NCBI GenBank assembly: GCA_947623595.1
Contig: CANQHC010000021.1
Coordinates: forward strand, 1 to 38,143
Reading direction: 5' to 3'
DNA from: an uncultured Clostridia bacterium
Lineage (GTDB): Bacteria > Bacillota > Clostridia > TANB77 > CAG-508
Length of the DNA: 38,143 nt
This document shows positions 1-7,698 of the stretch, piece after piece. The position numbers were made by a program, and so were the translations under genes. Every line of letters starts with the position of its first letter. The first letter of the stretch is position 1. The notes below the pieces were generated by a model. That model worked only from the letters and a program-made list of their open reading frames with translations, was not told where the DNA came from and did no database searches.

Positions 1-186
1 ACCATTAATCTTGTCAATTAACAGTTTACAGGTAAATCCACGAAACTACAAATGCGAGGTCACTTCATATTATCTTTACTCCAAAACTTTTGCTAATATT
101 ATTATACTCTATCTTCAAAAATCATCCAAGACAATTTTTCTATCACTGAAAACAAAACAGACTCATCAGTTAAGACAAAAATCAAA

Positions 187-708
187 TTATAATTCTTTAA
201 CAAGACATAATGTCAATTCATCATCGTTTTTGCATTGTGCATCTATCGGACATACTTTTGATTCATAATATACACCTTGCCCATCAGGTACATATCCTCT
301 CTTTATATACATTCTCTGTGCTGCTCCATAATCGCTATTAAGGCAAACTTCCAAATACATTTTATCACTATATTTGTTTGCCAATTTTTCCGCAACATCC
401 ATCAATTTACTTGCAATACCCATTCTTCGGTATTCCTCAAATACCATGAGATCGGCAATCCCTGGAAGCTTCATATATCTTAAGCCTCCCCATTTCAACT
501 TATAAAACAGAAATGCATAACCTGCAATTTTTCCATTATACAACGCCAATAATGCTTGACTTCGTTTTTCATCTTGGCTCTCGATTTGATTCTGCAAATA
601 TTTAATATTTTCTTCAGAAATATCTCCATCCGCTTCACAAATATGTTTAATATCATCTAATGTCATATTCCTAACAATAAGATTTTGCGTTTTTAAATAT
701 TCCATCAT
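187..708 (-). CDS. GNAT family N-acetyltransferase
   Basis: Probably transfers an acetyl group from acetyl-CoA to an amine; the substrate cannot be told from sequence. The acetyl-CoA pyrophosphate loop is seen as RRMGIASK at about residues 94-101, after a strand reading GIADLMVF. The late segment YGAAQRMYIKRGYV is the usual GNAT 'Y.k.GF' end. At 173 residues the length is normal. Two ATGs in a row follow AAGGAAGGTA, so translation may begin at 708 or 705. It is the last of five GNAT genes in the first 4 kb, all on this strand. The family call is firm; the specific role is open. Confidence 0.88.
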   Translation of the reverse strand: MMEYLKTQNLIVRNMTLDDIKHICEADGDISEENIKYLQNQIESQDEKRSQALLALYNGKIAGYAFLFYKLKWGGLRYMKLPGIADLMVFEEYRRMGIASKLMDVAEKLANKYSDKMYLEVCLNSDYGAAQRMYIKRGYVPDGQGVYYESKVCPIDAQCKNDDELTLCLVKEL

Positions 709-765
709 TACCTTCCTTTCAACGTAATAGCAAAAAGTTTCACTAAACTAAATTTTGTCCAAATC

Positions 766-1431
766 TTATTTAAATAAATCCGTATTATACACTTCTAATA
801 AATCTCTGGCAGCAACGACTCCCTCTGGAATTTCTCGACCACTTCGATTTATCCATATAGTATTTATTCCAATAGAAGAAGCTCCTTTCACATCACTGCT
901 TAAAGAATCTCCAATATGTACTACCTGCTCAGCGGACAAGCCCGTACTATTTAATGCAAATTCAAATAATTCTTTTCTTGGTTTATATGATTTTGCATCT
1001 TCACTTGTAAATACTCCATTAGGCTCTATTCCGTGAAATTTTATTGCCTGCAAAATATCATCTCTATCAATATTAGATACAATGTAAATCGGTACTGGAG
1101 AGGTTTCAAAAAATTGTTTTGACTCTTCAAAAATAGGTGGCTTCACCCAATGTTCAAACATCAAGTTACTTAATGCTTCTGCATCAGCAGACGAATTAAA
1201 ATATTTTATCGTTTTATCCAATGACTGATATTCCAGTTCCCGTTGAGTTTTGAAGCTTCCTCCGTAAGCAGAAATAAATGATGTTTGAAATTCATTCCAC
1301 CAATAGGAACCTATTTCAGATTTATCATTTACTTTTCCTGTATCGAATATTGCTTGTGATACCTGTTTAATTACTTCTCCATCTTCATGTACAACCGTAC
1401 CATAGAAATCTATAAATATTGCTTTCACCAT
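766..1431 (-). CDS. HAD-superfamily hydrolase
   Basis: A haloacid-dehalogenase-type hydrolase, probably a phosphatase on a small soluble phosphate ester. Motif I is FIDFYGTVV at residues 6-14, with the nucleophile Asp; the usual second Asp is Tyr, as in the FDxYGT subgroup. Motif II is the Ser of IVSNID, motif III the Lys of SYKPRKELFEF, and motif IV GDSLSSDVKGA. The insert between motifs I and II is helical, as in the subfamily I cap. The length of 221 residues is typical. A GAGG element stands 11 bases before ATG 1431. It lies 24 bases after the upstream GNAT gene, so the two may share a transcript. Confidence 0.88.
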   Translation of the reverse strand: MVKAIFIDFYGTVVHEDGEVIKQVSQAIFDTGKVNDKSEIGSYWWNEFQTSFISAYGGSFKTQRELEYQSLDKTIKYFNSSADAEALSNLMFEHWVKPPIFEESKQFFETSPVPIYIVSNIDRDDILQAIKFHGIEPNGVFTSEDAKSYKPRKELFEFALNSTGLSAEQVVHIGDSLSSDVKGASSIGINTIWINRSGREIPEGVVAARDLLEVYNTDLFK

Positions 1432-1455
1432 CTTATATTTATCCTCTTATAGTTC

Positions 1456-1869
1456 TTATTTATGAATGACTTTTCTCATACCCGAACCGCAATAATCATG
1501 AGGTATCCGTTTAAATCCTATTTTTTCATAAAAATTTTCTTTTCCTTTTTCCGCAATCAACTGTATGCTGGAACGCCCATCAATAGGAGTTCTATTCTTG
1601 ACATATTCTACTAACATATTAGTGATATTCATTCCTATCCCCTTTTTTTGATAAGCAGGATGTACTACAATATCGACTATCATATAATACATTCCGTCAC
1701 CAATCAGCCTTCCCATTCCAACAGTTTGATTACCATCAACTGCTGTTACCGTGTATAAACTATTATGGAGTGCTTCCTGTGTGTGTTCTTTAGAAAAAAG
1801 TAACCAATCGACACTTTCTCGTAACCAGCAATAATCTTCAAAACACAACACATTTTCTTTATATTCCAT
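1456..1869 (-). CDS. GNAT family N-acetyltransferase
   Basis: A short GNAT acetyltransferase of 137 residues. The acetyl-CoA loop is QKKGIGM at residues 74-80, preceded by the strand YMIVDIVVHPAY. The tail has FYEKIGFKRIPHDYCGSGM, the usual final strand region of GNAT enzymes of the YdfB/PaiA-like kind that end in a conserved GMxK. GGAGCAATGCA sits at good spacing before ATG 1869. Its neighbours are another GNAT upstream and the HAD gene downstream. The substrate is not predictable. Confidence 0.87.
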   Translation of the reverse strand: MEYKENVLCFEDYCWLRESVDWLLFSKEHTQEALHNSLYTVTAVDGNQTVGMGRLIGDGMYYMIVDIVVHPAYQKKGIGMNITNMLVEYVKNRTPIDGRSSIQLIAEKGKENFYEKIGFKRIPHDYCGSGMRKVIHK

Positions 1870-1926
1870 TGCATTGCTCCTTAATAATTTTATTTTTTTC
1901 TCAATTTAACAAACCAGAATTTATAG

Positions 1927-2427
1927 TCAAAAACATTTTTCCATCAAAAAGAATTTTCCTTTTCGCCAATCAGCATGACCAGCTTTCGAGTAACCCAAAG
2001 AATTATATAGCCTTAATGCAAATGGGTTATTAGAGAATACATCTAAGCGAATTACATGAATGTCTATTTCTTTTAATTGCTTTTCAATATGTAATAGTGT
2101 AGCTTTAGCAATTCCTGTATTTTGAAAAGTCGGATTCACACAAAGCCTATGTATGATATAAAAAGGCTCATCCTTATATTTCCATTTGCCGTTTTCATAT
2201 TCTTTATCACATTCTTGATTTAAGGTGTATATAACCGCTATTTGACCATTTACTAACCCAACAAAAAGTTGGCTTTTCTTAATATCTTCCTGAAAATCTC
2301 TTTTCGCAGGATATAAATCATCCCACTGAAAAATATGATCTCGCTCCATAACGTCTACAGCATCATGAACTATACTGCATATTTCTTCAATATCATTTGG
2401 CTCTGCTTTTCTATATTTTATTGTCAT
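1927..2427 (-). CDS. GNAT family N-acetyltransferase
   Basis: A GNAT acetyltransferase of about 166 residues. It opens with IKYRKAEPNDIEEICSIV, typical of the first strand and helix. The CoA-binding stretch is FQNTGIAKATLLHIEKQL, and FALRLYNSLGYSKAG forms the last conserved block. The gene could be read from GTG 2430, but ATG 2427 lies eight bases after GGAGG and is preferred. It shares little obvious identity with the four other GNAT genes here, so the cluster is a collection rather than a recent tandem duplication. Confidence 0.87.
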   Translation of the reverse strand: MTIKYRKAEPNDIEEICSIVHDAVDVMERDHIFQWDDLYPAKRDFQEDIKKSQLFVGLVNGQIAVIYTLNQECDKEYENGKWKYKDEPFYIIHRLCVNPTFQNTGIAKATLLHIEKQLKEIDIHVIRLDVFSNNPFALRLYNSLGYSKAGHADWRKGKFFLMEKCF

Positions 2428-2462
2428 CACTTCTTCCTCCTAAATACCAAGTTGGAGCTTGA

Positions 2463-2900
2463 TCACACATTTTCTTTGACAATGAGAAAATGGTAAACTC
2501 CAAAAACCAATGAGGCAGCGACCAAAGCAGGATGACGAAGTAAAATGCCGTTCAGCAAAAACAAAACGACTGGAACAAGTGCTAACCCGTAGAAAACGAA
2601 CACTTTGCCATTCTCTTTTTTGACCCAGAGAAAGCTGTAAATCACCAGCAACAATATTGTTAAACTTATCCAAATGAGCATTTCTGCTACAGAGCCGAAA
2701 CCAAATTTCCAACCACTTGTAAAAATAGGGAGAATCATAAGAACCATGCAACCGTATCTTCCTATTTGCTCAAAGATATTGACAATTAAATGTTTACTGT
2801 TAAAGCTGTCAAACAGTCCTTTTCGGGCAACGATCACATTAATTAATATAAGCCACACTACCGCCGCCATATTGATACAGTTGATCCAATTAAAGCTCAT
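2463..2900 (-). CDS. small multi-pass membrane protein
   Basis: I do not recognise the family. The 145-residue product is very hydrophobic, with about five predicted membrane segments (near residues 5-25, 48-62, 70-92, 98-117 and 122-140) and few charged loops. An upstream in-frame start at 2969 exists, but CGGAGG lies directly before ATG 2900, which also removes a non-hydrophobic leader, so 2900 is chosen. It sits between two GNAT genes on the same strand. No motif gives a function; integral membrane location is the only safe statement. Confidence 0.7.
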   Translation of the reverse strand: MSFNWINCINMAAVVWLILINVIVARKGLFDSFNSKHLIVNIFEQIGRYGCMVLMILPIFTSGWKFGFGSVAEMLIWISLTILLLVIYSFLWVKKENGKVFVFYGLALVPVVLFLLNGILLRHPALVAASLVFGVYHFLIVKENV

Positions 2901-2969
2901 AATTTTCCTCCGATAAATTACAATTTGTCTTAATACTTGGCTTCTCGACAAACGCAAATTTGTATTCAT

Positions 2970-3410
2970 CTATTGTACTATAAACTCTGTCCATTCAATA
3001 TGATTGTATTGCATTACATCATCTGCTTTTTTCATACCTATTTTTTCATAAAATGGAATGGCATTTTCGTTTGCAATTAGATATACGGCTATATCTTTTT
3101 GACCACCTGCTTTATTGTGTGCAGTTTTCATAAGATTTTTTCCTATGCCTTGTTTTTCATACGCTCTATCCACTCCAAGATCTGTTATATAAAGCCAATA
3201 AACAAAATCTGTTAATCCAAAAAGTACACCAACAACTATATTTTTTTCATTTCTTGCGACAAGACTGATTGAAACATTGTTCACCAGTTTTGCAATTCGC
3301 TCTTCAAATCGTTCTTTTGGATATTGCGACCCTAAATCTGTTCTTTTCAAAAAATCAATATATTCTTCAGCGGATATGCGTTCTTCTCTTATTTTCACTT
3401 TATTGTTCAT
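2970..3410 (-). CDS. GNAT family N-acetyltransferase
   Basis: A 146-residue GNAT acetyltransferase. The acetyl-CoA loop is YEKQGIGKNLMKTAHNKAG from residue 84, preceded by YITDLGVDRAY. The segment NENAIPFYEKIGMKKADDVM is the usual terminal block. GAGGAACAGTT precedes ATG 3410. It resembles the small GNAT enzymes often found next to resistance or stress genes in Firmicutes. The substrate is unknown. Confidence 0.88.
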   Translation of the reverse strand: MNNKVKIREERISAEEYIDFLKRTDLGSQYPKERFEERIAKLVNNVSISLVARNEKNIVVGVLFGLTDFVYWLYITDLGVDRAYEKQGIGKNLMKTAHNKAGGQKDIAVYLIANENAIPFYEKIGMKKADDVMQYNHIEWTEFIVQ

Positions 3411-3466
3411 AACTGTTCCTCACTAACTTCCGATTTATATAATCCCTTATTTCACAAACAAGACAC

Positions 3467-4024
3467 TTAATATGTTTGCTCCCATTCATTTCGTATTATC
3501 CCATATAAAGTACAATCATGAAATCCGTCTCGTGTTTTATAGTAATGTCGTAAAAGGCCTTCATAGTGCATTCCAACCTTTTCCATCACTTTTCCTGAAG
3601 CAGGATTTCCGATTGAACTAAAAGAATCAATTCGTTCAATATCCGTATTACGAAACATATAATCAATAACTGCTTTTGCTGCTTCACTTGAATAGCCTTG
3701 ATTCCACCAACGGCTGCCAATCTTGTACCCTAATTCACCTCTCAAATCATATTCTGAAATGATAGTAATACCAATCGAGCCAATCATTTCGCCATCTTTT
3801 AGGTACATTCCCCAATAATATGTAAAATCATACTGGTAATTATCAATCCATTGTTGAATCATATCCTTTGCATCATCTACTGTTTTATGCGCATTCCAAC
3901 GTAGGAAGCGTGTGACTTTATCATCACTGGTCCAATTACTAAACATCATTTCCGCATCGGTAAGTTCAAGTCTCCGCAATGTCAATCGAGTGGTTTCGAT
4001 TGTTTTCGTTCCTACATGCTTCAA
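3467..4024 (-). CDS. GNAT acetyltransferase, RimJ/RimL-like
   Basis: A 185-residue acetyltransferase of the RimJ/RimL/ribosomal-protein-acetylase type. Seen are the opening ETTRLTLRRLELTDAEMMF, the block ELGYKIGSRWWNQGYSSEA, and NPASGKVMEKVGMHYEGLLR with a terminal Y-rich region. Relatives acetylate protein N-termini or small amines. The start is TTG 4024, supported by a strong AAAGGAGG nine bases upstream; no ATG lies near it. It is the first of the five GNAT genes in transcription order. Confidence 0.9.
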   Translation of the reverse strand: MKHVGTKTIETTRLTLRRLELTDAEMMFSNWTSDDKVTRFLRWNAHKTVDDAKDMIQQWIDNYQYDFTYYWGMYLKDGEMIGSIGITIISEYDLRGELGYKIGSRWWNQGYSSEAAKAVIDYMFRNTDIERIDSFSSIGNPASGKVMEKVGMHYEGLLRHYYKTRDGFHDCTLYGIIRNEWEQTY

Positions 4025-4074
4025 GTGTATATTCCTCCTTTCTCCATCTAATTCCTGTTTATCGTTTTAGTACT

Positions 4075-4236
4075 TCAATAATTTCTATATTTTTTCTTAT
4101 CATTATCTGTAAACAAATGATACATTGGTCCTAATAGGAGAGTAAGATTGAAGGTTTCATCTTCGTATCGTAACAAAAGACGTTCCTCTTCATTGCAATT
4201 GATCGTGTAAAATTCTTTAATATAATTATTTTCCAT
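4075..4236 (-). pseudogene. class I SAM methyltransferase scrap
   Basis: This 53-codon frame carries the segment LTLLLGPMYHLFTDNDKKK. Intact methyltransferases of the UbiE/tellurite-type family have VLLLGPLYHLxxxxDKxxAL at the motif IV strand, followed by RVxKxGG. Here the protein stops a few residues later, and the SAM-binding glycine motif that should come before is missing because the first 30 residues run straight into motif IV. I read it as a gene with both an internal and a C-terminal deletion. ATG 4236 follows AGAGGG at 11 bases; a TTG at 4263 overlaps the preceding gene. A true small protein is not excluded. Confidence 0.55.
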
Positions 4237-4252
4237 GCTTAATTTAACCCTC

Positions 4253-4978
4253 TTATTTTTCAATTAGTTTAACAAGACACTCATGTATATTATTTAAGAC
4301 TTTCTTATGGTTCTCTGCTATATCTCTATCAAAAATATTTTTATCTAAATAATATTCAACAAGCTTCCTATTCTCATCACAGTACGATTCTAATAACTCA
4401 TGATTTGTCAGCGGATAAATTCCTGTTGTACAAAATCTCTCTTGCCTCAAAGCAAACATTAATGGTTTTAATATCCACATTTTAATTTTATCATGTGTAA
4501 GTTTTTCAATGGCTTCATTCACACATATATAATGCCTAATACTCATAATAACATCTGCGAGACTTTTCTTATATGTATTCTCTATTGTTTCCTTAAAATT
4601 ATTAGGTTTTATTATTTCTTTCCCATATAAAAGTACACTATTCAATTCTGTCACTGCAACTTCTGACCAATTTTCAAAAAATTTATTTTTGTATTCTTTT
4701 ACTGACATACTTTGCGTATTAATTTCTAAAACATTATATGGAATAGATGTACTATTTGCACAAATTCCAACAGTTTCTAAAATATATTGATTCATGTTAC
4801 GACAGATACAAAACACATCCAAATCAGAAGAATCTGTTGCATCACCTCTCGCATAACTGCCTGTTAAATATACCATAACCAATTCGTCACTTAATTTATC
4901 TTTAAGGTCATCTATAAATTCTTTCAATACACATATGTAATCATGTTTTACATTATTGAGTGGTATTTCTCGTCTCAT
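4253..4978 (-). CDS. nucleotidyltransferase, aminoglycoside adenylyltransferase-like
   Basis: A DNA-polymerase-beta-type nucleotidyltransferase. The motif GSYARGDATDSSDLDVF at residues 40-56 holds the GS helix start and the paired metal-binding aspartates. The rest is helical (LxDVIMSIRHYICVNEAIEKL, LMFALRQERFCTTGIYPLT), like the C-terminal domain of ANT(9)/AadA-type enzymes and their uncharacterised relatives. Of 241 residues, the size fits that group. A TTG at 4999 is in frame, but ATG 4978 has AGAGGA eight bases upstream and is chosen. Whether it modifies an antibiotic cannot be judged; many such genes do not give resistance. Confidence 0.82.
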   Translation of the reverse strand: MRREIPLNNVKHDYICVLKEFIDDLKDKLSDELVMVYLTGSYARGDATDSSDLDVFCICRNMNQYILETVGICANSTSIPYNVLEINTQSMSVKEYKNKFFENWSEVAVTELNSVLLYGKEIIKPNNFKETIENTYKKSLADVIMSIRHYICVNEAIEKLTHDKIKMWILKPLMFALRQERFCTTGIYPLTNHELLESYCDENRKLVEYYLDKNIFDRDIAENHKKVLNNIHECLVKLIEK

Positions 4979-5063
4979 ATTGTATATCCTCTTTTCCAAG
5001 ATTTTCTACTATAATTATTTTACCATAGCAAAGAAGTTAATAAAACACCAACTATCTTTGCTT

Positions 5064-5474
5064 TTAGTAAAATTTTTCTCTATTTTTTTGCCTTTCACAC
5101 TGCCTTTCGGCCATATTCACAATCTCGTCATACATTTCCCTTGGCAGATACTCCTTAAAATAATTCAATTTCCGGCTATCCTCCCTCAACTCATTATTTT
5201 CCCAATCCAATTCCTCATACTGCTCTTTCTGATACCTCTGTTTCTCTTTAAGTTTCTTACACTCCCATCTCAGATATGCATTTTCTTCTTTAACCGTATA
5301 TAGTATCTGCTGAACTTTTCTCAATTTCATAAAACAACTTTTTGCTCTTGCTACAAGCAAATTTACTGCTCCCCATATCTTATTTGGGAAAGACTTTACA
5401 ACCTTTTCCCAATATGTCTTTGCACTCATCAATCCCGAAGGTTCTTCCAATCCTCCGTCAATCAGGTAACTCAA
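5064..5474 (-). pseudogene. probable relaxase/mobilisation protein C-terminal fragment
   Basis: The 136-codon frame has no good start (TTG at 5474 with no binding site, entered directly from a terminator hairpin). Its content is a basic helix followed by a long coiled coil (KEENAYLRWECKKLKEKQ onward) and the end block YFKEYLPREMYDEIVNMAE. Coiled-coil tails with a final 'YLPxxxYxEi' helix are seen at the C-terminus of MobV/Pre-type and other Firmicute relaxases. I infer that the N-terminal catalytic part was lost when the sequence to its right arrived. A stand-alone coiled-coil protein is the alternative. Confidence 0.45.
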
Positions 5475-5482
5475 AAAATTGA

Positions 5483-5514
5483 AAAGGCATTCCCGAAACC
5501 TCGGGAATGCCTTT
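5483..5514 (-). terminator. rho-independent terminator of the EF-Tu remnant
   Basis: A perfect 14-base stem, AAAGGCATTCCCGA paired with TCGGGAATGCCTTT, with a four-base loop. Read on the minus strand it follows the broken EF-Tu tail and is followed by TTTTCAATTTTTT. This fits a terminator inherited from a tuf gene. Confidence 0.75.
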
Positions 5515-5535
5515 AAATACTAGCTTTAATTGATA

Positions 5536-5637
5536 TTATTCAATAATCGTAGCAACCTTTCCAGATTCAACTGTTCTACCATCTTCGCGGTCCAATTTGA
5601 TTAAAACCGTAACATTTTTGTTTCTGAAAATTATTCT
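5536..5637 (-). pseudogene. tuf: decayed 3' end of an elongation factor Tu gene
   Basis: Reading the minus strand gives a frame ending REDGRTVESGKVATIIE followed by TAA at 5536. EF-Tu proteins end REGGRTVGxGVVxxIIE, so the match is strong. Upstream in the same frame is NVTVLIKLD, matching the DNVTMxVELI strand of EF-Tu, but the intervening block that should read roughly HPIAxEEGLRFAI is missing, which points to an in-frame internal deletion. A TAA stop lies just beyond. This is therefore a remnant of about 30 codons, not a functional gene; it keeps its terminator. Confidence 0.68.
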
Positions 5638-5640
5638 TTA

Positions 5641-5899
5641 ATCCACTTATTATACAAAATATTCTATACTAATCTTTTTTCTTCGGCAAAAGTGTATCAA
5701 ATGTGTATCAGTGCGATACGTTTAATTATTCACCTGAGGATATTATAGATTAGTAAGGATTATTTGTAAATGAAAATATCAACCAACTTAATAATAACAA
5801 ATTACCCTGATTATTATACTGACATACTCTAAACTACCAGCGTAATGACTCTAAATTGACCAAACAAGTGACTCTATCACAAATAATGGTCAACTCAAA
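5641..5899. repeat. gene-free junction with short repeats, possible IS21-like end
   Basis: No gene is seen here. At 5692-5710 the octamer GTGTATCA occurs twice 11 bases apart, followed by the related GTGCGATACG. At about 5838-5898 two related strings occur, TGACTCTAAATTGACCA and TGACTCTATCACAAA with TGGTCAACTC after it. Repeated TGACTCTA and TGGTCAACT units resemble the multiple terminal repeats of IS21-family elements, but no istA/istB remains. This is a weak call. Confidence 0.3.
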
Positions 5900-7291
5900 C
5901 TAAATATAATTCAGTAAACCAAAATGTTCATTACTAAAAATAGGAATTGTATTGTAAAAAATATTTTTTTTAGTTAATTTCCATAAAGTTGGATCTGCAA
6001 TAAAAACAAAAAAGCCCCCTTCTATCTTAACTTCACACAACCATACATAATGTGGCATATCTAGTTCAAGAAGTCTATATATCTCTTCATTTAATGATTC
6101 ATTTGGTTTATCTATAGGCAATACTTTATCTTTCAGATATCTTTTTACAATTCTATTATCTGCAAGTAGATAACGTGTCTTATTTCTATCCAACAAACCC
6201 TTTCCTTCTAAATTTACTAATTCTAATGAATTTCTAAACAGATGATCAAATGCTTTCTTAAAATCGTCATACATCATATACACTTTTTCATGTATTGGAT
6301 ATAATATGAAACTTTTTTTGTCAAGATGTTCTTTTAGTTGTTCCCATGTAACAGTAGCAACAAAACCTGAAATGTTTAAGCTATTCTTGAGGAAGTACCC
6401 TGAATCATCATATATTATGTATTCATCTCTATTTTGCTGTGTATGACCTATAATTTGAACCACATGAGATTGCTGCCTCTCTTCAAAATTTTTTATTGAC
6501 ATCCCCAGGATAATCGGAAGTCCACTTTCAATAATATAGTCAATATAATTATAGTATATTTCCGTTAGGGACAATTCTTTTCCACTATGTTCTGCCGTAG
6601 CAAAATATCCTATAGGAATATCATACGAATTAAAAATTTCTATCATTTGAGTCGGACTTAATCCTGCCGTTGGAAAAAGTTTTTTCTTTCTAAATGAGAA
6701 TGATTTATTTAGATCTAAAATTCTAATTCTACGATAATCATATTTGTGATGTAGATACAATGTTAAAGAAATTATATCAGCTTGTGAACAGGCAACAGTA
6801 ATATTATCTTGTACAAATAATGGATATGTATGAAACCATAACTCTTTCCCCATTATATGTACACTTTTTTTGTAAGACATTACACATAATTTTTGTCCTT
6901 CATTTCGGATATTATTCCAATTTGGAAAAATATAAGATAACATAATTTGTGTTTCATCAATTTTTCTTAATGTAAAAAAACCAATATAATAATCGGATTT
7001 CAACTCTGGGAGTCCAAAAAGATGCACTCGCATTACTGTATTTTTAACATTATAAGAAGTATTAATATAATGTACACTTATCATATCTTTCCATTCTGTC
7101 TCTGTATAACTTTCCTCAAAAATGTAATAAACTTTTTCTTTATTACTACCATGCAGGAAATCTAATCTTGGCCAAATATACTCCTTAATTTCTTTACGCA
7201 GTATATTCTCTTTAATAGATACAGCATGTGATATGTCTCTCGCAAGGTTTGTACGATTAAATTTTTTAAATAATTCCTTCTTTTTCTGCAT
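5900..7291 (-). CDS. cysteine-peptidase-like protein (C39/papain-type core)
   Basis: I do not recognise this 463-residue protein by name. Its middle and C-terminal part looks like a bacterial C39-type cysteine peptidase: ACSQADIISLTLYL (Cys168) as the nucleophile helix; PTAGLSPTQMIEIFNSYDI as the second conserved helix; GLPIILGMS; SHVVQIIGHTQ (His276); and YIIYDDSG (Asp295 or Asp296). The first 160 residues form a separate domain with no match I know. No signal peptide or membrane segment is present, so it is probably cytosolic. ATG 7291 is preferred, because the upstream TTG 7309 lies inside the preceding small gene; only one base separates the two. It is the last gene of a four-gene operon. 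The peptidase reading is an inference from motifs. Confidence 0.62.
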   Translation of the reverse strand: MQKKKELFKKFNRTNLARDISHAVSIKENILRKEIKEYIWPRLDFLHGSNKEKVYYIFEESYTETEWKDMISVHYINTSYNVKNTVMRVHLFGLPELKSDYYIGFFTLRKIDETQIMLSYIFPNWNNIRNEGQKLCVMSYKKSVHIMGKELWFHTYPLFVQDNITVACSQADIISLTLYLHHKYDYRRIRILDLNKSFSFRKKKLFPTAGLSPTQMIEIFNSYDIPIGYFATAEHSGKELSLTEIYYNYIDYIIESGLPIILGMSIKNFEERQQSHVVQIIGHTQQNRDEYIIYDDSGYFLKNSLNISGFVATVTWEQLKEHLDKKSFILYPIHEKVYMMYDDFKKAFDHLFRNSLELVNLEGKGLLDRNKTRYLLADNRIVKRYLKDKVLPIDKPNESLNEEIYRLLELDMPHYVWLCEVKIEGGFFVFIADPTLWKLTKKNIFYNTIPIFSNEHFGLLNYI

Positions 7292-7292
7292 A

Positions 7293-7472
7293 TTACTTAA
7301 TTGCTCCAAAAGTTTCTAATATTTCTAAACTTTCCTCTGCTTTCTCAACAATTTGTTCATCTTGTTCTGCAATTATCCTCGCACGCTCAGACAATTTTTC
7401 ATGATCATTTGCATATTTTTTAAATTCCGTTTCTATATTTTTATAAAAATCATTATCTAAATAAATTGGCAT
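7293..7472 (-). CDS. 59-residue acidic helical protein
   Basis: A small gene with AAAGGATAA before ATG 7472. The product begins MPIYLDNDFYKNIETEF and ends EESLEILETFGAIK. It is acidic (about 14 Glu/Asp) and mostly helical with heptad-like spacing. It is 26 bases after the 60-residue gene and one base before the peptidase-like gene, so expression of all three is almost certainly linked. Size and position suggest a partner, substrate or inhibitor of the peptidase-like protein; this is inference only. I know no family match. Confidence 0.65.
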   Translation of the reverse strand: MPIYLDNDFYKNIETEFKKYANDHEKLSERARIIAEQDEQIVEKAEESLEILETFGAIK

Positions 7473-7498
7473 AATATTTATTATCCTTTCTTTACAAT

Positions 7499-7681
7499 TT
7501 AAAATGCCTGATATTCTTCATCAAGTATATCATCTATACTATTAAAATCATCTTCTACATTCTTACTATTTAGAAACTCCTCAACCCTGTCATATTCATT
7601 TGTCAAAGTTTCATCGCTTCTCAAAAATGTACCATCGTTATTCCTTTTTTGTTTTCCTTTGTTCTTTTGATTTTTATCCAT
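7499..7681 (-). CDS. 60-residue charged protein
   Basis: The protein has a basic first third (MDKNQKNKGKQKRNNDG) and an acidic last two thirds ending DDFNSIDDILDEEYQAF. GGAGAG stands six bases before ATG 7681; GTG 7696 and ATG 7693 are in frame but have poorer signals. It lies 17 bases after the membrane protein gene and 26 before the next small gene. No family is recognised. Its split charge and likely disorder would suit a linker, inhibitor or proteolysis substrate in the operon, which is speculation. Confidence 0.6.
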   Translation of the reverse strand: MDKNQKNKGKQKRNNDGTFLRSDETLTNEYDRVEEFLNSKNVEDDFNSIDDILDEEYQAF

Positions 7682-7698
7682 AAATCTCTCCATCACGG

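Noticed and set aside
187-4978. Cassette array considered as an integron
   Set aside because: No attC-like palindromes between genes and no integrase nearby.
4956-5303. 115-codon plus-strand hydrophobic frame
   Set aside because: Antisense of the relaxase-like coiled coil; leucine and phenylalanine runs come from the complement of Lys/Glu codons.
5692-5720. GTGTATCA repeats considered as plasmid iterons or an integrase gene end
   Set aside because: Only two full copies, no replication gene, and no clear recombinase frame in either strand.
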